From CACKLF01 sp002725175 (GTDB lineage: Bacteria; Pseudomonadota; Alphaproteobacteria; Rhodobacterales; Rhodobacteraceae), in NCBI GenBank assembly GCA_002725175.2, contig PBQX02000050.1, positions 1 through 10,585 on the forward strand: a stretch of 10,585 nucleotides of DNA, given 5' to 3'. The notes below the pieces were generated by a model. That model did no database searches and was not told where the DNA came from. It saw only the letters and a program-made list of their open reading frames with translations. Position 1 is the first letter of the stretch; each line of letters starts with the position of its first letter. The translations under genes were made by a program, and so were the position numbers. Positions 7,705-10,585 of the stretch are shown one piece after another.

Positions 7705-8133
7705 ATGGAAAAAGAGACGAAGAAATTTAGAATTATTACGCAGTATATAAAGGATTTATCTTTTGAAAATAAATTAGCGATCGATCATAAAGCTTCCAAG
7801 GTCAAACCTGAACCTAATTTTAAGCTTGATATCAAAACNGCTTCTCTTGGAAACTCTATATATGAAGTATCTCTTGTTTGTAATGTCGATGCAAAAATAG
7901 AAAATGAAACTGTTTATATAATTGAGCTTATCTATTGTGGTATATGTTCTGTTTATAGCGATTCTGAAATAGAATTGAAAAACTNTCTTTACTCTAAAGT
8001 GCCAGCTTTTATTTACCCTTATGCTAGGCGAATAATTTCTAGTCTAACTATGGACAGNAACTTTCCTACGATAAACATCGGTCCAATATATTTNGAAGAA
8101 ATTAAATCAGAAGATATAGATATTGATCAATAG
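7705..8133 (+). CDS. secB: Protein-export chaperone SecB
   Basis: SecB is a tetrameric cytosolic chaperone that keeps preproteins unfolded and delivers them to SecA for Sec export. The 142-residue product shows the family hallmarks: FRIITQYIKDLSFEN near the N-terminus (residues 8-22), the strand YEVSLVCNVDAKIEN, IIELIYCGICSVYSD, the VPAFIYPYARRIISSLTMD helix, and a FPTINIGPI-type ending. In relatives the last region commonly reads FPP.-.DPIDF, and here it is more diverged and acidic. The start is set by the AGGAGA site. The gene ends in TAG and overlaps the convergent dnaQ by 7 bases, so the two transcripts must run into each other. Confidence 0.95.
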   Translation: MEKETKKFRIITQYIKDLSFENKLAIDHKASKVKPEPNFKLDIKXASLGNSIYEVSLVCNVDAKIENETVYIIELIYCGICSVYSDSEIELKNXLYSKVPAFIYPYARRIISSLTMDXNFPTINIGPIYXEEIKSEDIDIDQ

Positions 8134-8840
8134 TTCCANTTTTTTTCACCACCAATGGATTTTATAAAATCGCTATGAGCCNTGATTTCATCTTCTTTTA
8201 ACCGTTTTGTTAGTTTTTTTGACCTCGGACTTGTATAATTGTTTTCAGGATTTATTGATGTCTTTTTTTGTTGAATATTATCAAGTGTAAAATCTGGTTG
8301 AGAACCGCCAATGAGTTCTAAATATACTTTTGACAATATGTTGGTGTCCACTAATGCGCCATGGAAATCTTTACGAGCTGATCGATCAATTCCGAAGCGA
8401 GATGCTAACGCGTCCAAAGAATTTTGTCTCGATGGAAATTTTTTTCTTGCTAATTTTAACGTATCAATAAAATCGAAATTAGAAAGGTCATCTTTATTNG
8501 CCTTTTTTAATTCACAATTTAGAAACTTTAGATCAAATTCTGCATTGTGGATAATAAGGACGCCTCCANTTATAAAAGTTAGAAAGTCATCGGCTATCAT
8601 TTGAAACGTGGGCTTGTCTGATAAATCTTCGTTTGTTAGCCCNTGTATCNTTGTAGATTCTTNTGGAACACTTCTTTCTGGATTCACATATTGATGGAAT
8701 GTTTTTCCGGTAGGCACATGTCCTAAAAGCTCTACNGCTCCAATTTCAATTACCCTATGACCGNTAGGGTTNNTGTCTGTTGGATAAGGNTCTAAACCTG
8801 TNGTTTCAGTATCTAAAACTATTTCCTTAATTTTTGACAT
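8127..8840 (-). CDS. dnaQ: DNA polymerase III epsilon subunit (3'-5' proofreading exonuclease)
   Basis: This is the DEDDh exonuclease that proofreads for the replicative polymerase. The 237 residues contain Exo I LDTE-TGL (D10, E12), GHRVIEIG, Exo II HNAEFDLKFLN (H98, D103) and Exo III HGALVDTNILSKVYLEL (H160, D165), so all catalytic residues are present. The C-terminal tail (KLTKRLKEDEI-AHSDFIKSIGGEK-W) is the conserved alphaproteobacterial DnaQ ending, separated from the nuclease by a Ser/Asn-rich linker. The gene starts inside the end of coaE (14-base overlap), consistent with translational coupling, and its own Shine-Dalgarno sequence is poor. The N-terminal third carries many Ns, including some at second codon positions. 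Its stop lies within the secB end. Confidence 0.96.
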   Translation of the reverse strand: MSKIKEIVLDTEXTGLXPYPTDXNPXGHRVIEIGXVELLGHVPTGKTFHQYVNPERSVPXESTXIXGLTNEDLSDKPTFQMIADDFLTFIXGGVLIIHNAEFDLKFLNCELKKXNKDDLSNFDFIDTLKLARKKFPSRQNSLDALASRFGIDRSARKDFHGALVDTNILSKVYLELIGGSQPDFTLDNIQQKKTSINPENNYTSPRSKKLTKRLKEDEIXAHSDFIKSIGGEKXWNY

Positions 8841-9429
8841 TTTTTTTCAGTATGGTTTGGATAATTTTNTTTACTTCTGTTTTTACATGTCTCAAGCCTA
8901 AATCCGTTTCTATAATAAAATCGGCTAACTGACATTTTTCCTCTATATTTATTTGNTTAGAATTAATTTTCTGAAACTGTTCCTTTGTCATAGTTCCTCT
9001 TTTTAGTACTCGTCTTTCTTGTTCTATAGGGTTTGTCTTCACTACCAAAACTCCATCAAGCCATCCGCGTTCACTAGTTTCAAAGAGCAGGGGAATATCA
9101 AAAGTTATAATTGGGTGATGNTTGTTTTTATCTATAAATTCATTTCGNTTTTTTTTTAGTAAAGGGTGAATTTTAGATTCTATTTTTGAGAGCAAGTCCT
9201 TTTGTTTTAAACTTTCTTCAAGTATTTTTTTCCTATCTACTTCATAGGTGTTAACATATAGATTAGAAAAACTCTTTATTGCATTATAACCGTCTTCACC
9301 CTTTTTGTATAGTTTGTGTACAGTTTTATCAGCGTCCCAGACAGGTATACCTTCTTGGAAGAAAAATTTGGCGGTTTGAGTTTTCCCCATTCCAATTGAA
9401 CCTGTAATCCCAAGTTTAAATGGTAACAT
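8827..9429 (-). CDS. coaE: Dephospho-CoA kinase
   Basis: CoaE phosphorylates dephospho-CoA with ATP, the last step of coenzyme A synthesis. The 200 residues show the P-loop GITGSIGMGKT (GSIGMGKT at 10-17), the substrate-site WDADKTVHKLY (D32, D34), IHPLL (H88), DIPLLFE for the lid/substrate region, and the C-terminal RVLKRGTMTKEQF-KI followed by Q--IEEKCQLADFIIET. Length is normal. It overlaps aroE by 14 bases at its start and dnaQ by 14 bases at its end. The three genes therefore form a tight operon, a conserved arrangement in alphaproteobacteria. Confidence 0.97.
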   Translation of the reverse strand: MLPFKLGITGSIGMGKTQTAKFFFQEGIPVWDADKTVHKLYKKGEDGYNAIKSFSNLYVNTYEVDRKKILEESLKQKDLLSKIESKIHPLLKKXRNEFIDKNXHHPIITFDIPLLFETSERGWLDGVLVVKTNPIEQERRVLKRGTMTKEQFQKINSXQINIEEKCQLADFIIETDLGLRHVKTEVXKIIQTILKKNVKN

Positions 9430-10276
9430 TACATTTTTCTTGTAAAAACATTTCTAANTCTTCTGTAACTTTGGGCTGAACTCCAAACCATTTTTCAAAC
9501 CCTGGGACTCCTTGGTGTAATAACATTCCAAGACCATCAACTGTTTTTAATCCCATACTTTTTGCTGTTTTTAAAAGGTCTGTTTTTAAAGGATTATAAA
9601 CTAAATCGACNACCAGCGCTTGTGAGTTTAGCTTAGAAATATTTGGTGAAAATCGTGCGTTTCCAACCATACCAAGTGAAGTTGTGTTAACCAGTGTTAA
9701 CACCTCTTCCAGCTGACTATCAACATTCGTCCAATCTATAACTTTAACCTTTGCTCCTAATATATCACTTAGAGAGATGGCTTTGGTTTTAGTTCTATTT
9801 GATATTCGAACTTCAGGAACCCCTTCGTGTAACAGTGCCCATACAATTGCTCTAGCAGCTCCTCCAGCTCCATAAACTAAAGCTGGTCCTTTTTTAGGGT
9901 CCCAGTGAGGTTGCTTTTGTTTTATATTTTCAATAAAGCCGTATGCATCTGTGTTGTCACCAGTGATTTGCCCTGAGGAATTAAAGTGAAGTGTGTTTAC
10001 TGCCCCTATCATAGTAGCCCTATCAGTTAGTTTATCTACCATCGAGAGAACATTGGTTTTATGGGGAATTGTGACGTTTGCTCCTTTAAAGCCTAGTTTT
10101 GGTAAAAGATTTATAGTTTTTTTAAGCATCTGTAGGTTTACATTTAGTGGAATATAATAACCCTTTAGGTTGTTTTTAACCAACCAGTAATTGTGTAGGT
10201 CTGGTGAAAGAGATTGTCCTATTGGACTACCTATAACAGCAGCTAGTGGCACTTCTTTTTGGTGCTCTATACCCAT
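9416..10276 (-). CDS. aroE: Shikimate dehydrogenase (NADP+)
   Basis: AroE reduces 3-dehydroshikimate to shikimate with NADPH in chorismate and aromatic amino-acid synthesis. The 286 residues contain the substrate-binding IGSPIGQSLSPDLHN (S22, S24), NVTIPHK with the catalytic lysine at 73, GDNTDAYGF with the catalytic aspartate at 110, the nucleotide-binding GAGGAARAI (136-144), the NRT motif at 160-162, NTTSLGM, and the C-terminal DGLGMLLHQG. The ATG at 10276 is preceded by a weak Shine-Dalgarno sequence. It is the first gene of the aroE-coaE-dnaQ unit and has a TATAAT box about 40 bases upstream. Only two Ns occur in it. Confidence 0.97.
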   Translation of the reverse strand: MGIEHQKEVPLAAVIGSPIGQSLSPDLHNYWLVKNNLKGYYIPLNVNLQMLKKTINLLPKLGFKGANVTIPHKTNVLSMVDKLTDRATMIGAVNTLHFNSSGQITGDNTDAYGFIENIKQKQPHWDPKKGPALVYGAGGAARAIVWALLHEGVPEVRISNRTKTKAISLSDILGAKVKVIDWTNVDSQLEEVLTLVNTTSLGMVGNARFSPNISKLNSQALXVDLVYNPLKTDLLKTAKSMGLKTVDGLGMLLHQGVPGFEKWFGVQPKVTEXLEMFLQEKCNVTI

Positions 10277-10280
10277 AAAC

Positions 10281-10295
10281 TTAATCTTTTATTAA
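10281..10295. promoter_or_regulatory. CtrA-like site TTAA-N7-TTAA
   Basis: TTAATCTTTTATTAA matches the two half-sites recognised by the cell-cycle regulator CtrA with the correct 7-base spacing. It lies just upstream of the aroE start, in the presumed leader. In DNA this AT-rich such a match is likely enough by chance that the call is weak. Confidence 0.25.
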
Positions 10296-10315
10296 TTAAC
10301 ATTATTTAAACTTAC

Positions 10316-10321
10316 ATTATA
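10316..10321 (-). promoter_or_regulatory. Putative -10 box of the aroE-coaE-dnaQ promoter
   Basis: The - strand reads TATAAT here, a perfect -10 consensus. It would start transcription near 10309 and give a leader of about 33 bases before the aroE ATG. No good -35 box is seen 16-18 bases upstream (best CATTAC). The first DnaA-box match lies in the spacer between the two elements. Confidence 0.4.
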
Positions 10322-10481
10322 ATTGTTTGTGGAAAAACGTAATGTTTGGGTTTTTTTGTATTTTTTTGTTTTTTATCACCAAACCTTCACCATCTTTATA
10401 AATTTTTTTTATTTTTCCATAGGGTGTTAATAATGTGTATAAATTTTTTCTATACTTTGTTTTTTGAGGTGTAGAGGCCAC
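10317..10481 (-). CDS. Possible small ORF, 54 codons from GTG, or 3' part of a frameshifted gene
   Basis: This frame opens just upstream of GTG 10481 and runs 54 codons to TAA at 10317-10319. It includes a protein-like stretch, YGKIKKIYKDGEGLVIKNKK. The composition is basic and there is no recognisable domain. An AGG lies about 12 bases before the GTG, too far to be convincing. It is on the same strand as aroE and 40 bases upstream of it. Both DnaA-box matches lie inside it, so it competes with the origin interpretation. Confidence 0.2.
   Translation of the reverse strand: MASTPQKTKYRKNLYTLLTPYGKIKKIYKDGEGLVIKNKKIQKNPNITFFHKQL
10328..10336 (-). promoter_or_regulatory. DnaA-box match TTTTCCACA
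   Basis: The - strand reads TTTTCCACA and fits TTWTNCACA. It sits inside the presumed aroE promoter, so DnaA binding here could affect either origin function or aroE transcription. Confidence 0.45.
10434..10442 (-). promoter_or_regulatory. DnaA-box match TTATACACA
   Basis: The - strand reads TTATACACA, an exact fit to the TTATNCACA consensus. It has the same orientation as the box at 10328-10336 and lies 97 bases from it. Confidence 0.5.
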
Positions 10482-10539
10482 GTAATTTTTTTACCTGTGA
10501 ATATTTTTGTTGTTTCTTTTTTAATACCGTTATTGCCAT
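10450..10539 (-). CDS. Possible small basic ORF, 5' segment (29 codons)
   Basis: An ATG at 10539 opens a 29-residue, lysine-rich reading frame (begins MAITVLKKKQQKYSQVKK). It has a GAGG 11 bases upstream and ends in TAG at 10450-10452. I recognise no family. A one-base shift at the 7-base T run (10486-10492, + strand) would join it to the longer open frame described next, giving about 70 residues. It could equally be chance in AT-rich non-coding DNA. Confidence 0.2.
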   Translation of the reverse strand: MAITVLKKKQQKYSQVKKLRGLYTSKNKV

Positions 10540-10585
10540 TACTACTCTAACCTCTAATATATTTATAAATATTATTTTATATTAA

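Larger units (their letters stand above)
10277..10585. other. Candidate replication-origin region (oriC-like) upstream of aroE
   Basis: This 309-base stretch has no recognisable gene. It contains two DnaA-box matches (TTWTNCACA on the - strand), a TTAA-N7-TTAA motif and a very AT-rich right end (about 10553-10585) that could serve as an unwinding element. In several alphaproteobacteria oriC lies near the cluster containing aroE, coaE and dnaQ, and here that cluster is transcribed away from this region. Against the call, only two clear boxes are present, hemE is not visible and the sequence stops. A small-ORF interpretation also exists. Confidence 0.35.

Noticed and set aside
10341..10402. Short + strand frame starting ATGTTTGGG upstream of aroE
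   Set aside because: About 20 codons of mostly Phe from T runs, with no ribosome-binding site.
1..10585. CRISPR array, tRNA/rRNA gene, insertion sequence, phage or defence island
   Set aside because: No regularly spaced repeats, transposase, integrase, inverted-repeat ends or tRNA-like segments were seen. Almost all the DNA is conserved core genes.

Overview
The window is core-genome DNA from an AT-rich alphaproteobacterium, probably a marine lineage with a compact genome. Several proteins carry alphaproteobacterial hallmarks. HslV has an N-terminal extension ending in WHG-TT. YlxR is fused to an L7Ae-like domain. DnaQ has the family's C-terminal tail, and the right half shows the order Smr / Tim44-like / fxsA-secB / dnaQ-coaE-aroE. 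Gaps are short, several genes overlap, and A+T-rich codons are used throughout. Many single Ns are scattered through the left and middle parts. They lie mostly at third codon positions and never break a frame, so the sequence looks like a consensus of closely related variants.

Left half (1-5942, + strand): nusA (5' end cut off by the window), ylxR, infB, hslV and hslU lie head to tail with gaps of 15-38 bases and probably form one transcription unit. It couples transcription elongation/antitermination, translation initiation and the HslUV ATP-dependent protease. hslVU occupies the place after infB where rbfA-truB often sits.

Middle (5937-7155, - strand): a Tim44-like membrane-anchored protein followed by an Smr-domain protein. 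The Smr gene converges on hslU with a 6-base overlap. Its start codon contains an N, so the gene is 26 codons longer than a simple ATG search suggests. Then (7251-8133, + strand) fxsA and secB are divergent from the Tim44-like gene. Together this block concerns the envelope and protein export.

Right (8127-10276, - strand): aroE, coaE and dnaQ overlap by 14 bases at each junction and converge on secB with a 7-base overlap. They supply shikimate dehydrogenase, dephospho-CoA kinase and the DNA polymerase III proofreading subunit.

The last ~310 bases (10277-10585), upstream of aroE, have no recognisable gene. They are strongly AT-rich and hold two sequences matching the DnaA-box consensus, a TTAA-N7-TTAA motif (CtrA-like) and a TATAAT box. 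In other alphaproteobacteria the aroE-coaE-dnaQ cluster lies beside oriC, so this is a candidate replication origin. A competing reading is a small lysine-rich ORF split by a shift at a 7-base homopolymer. I found no mobile element, CRISPR array, RNA gene or new defence-type system.
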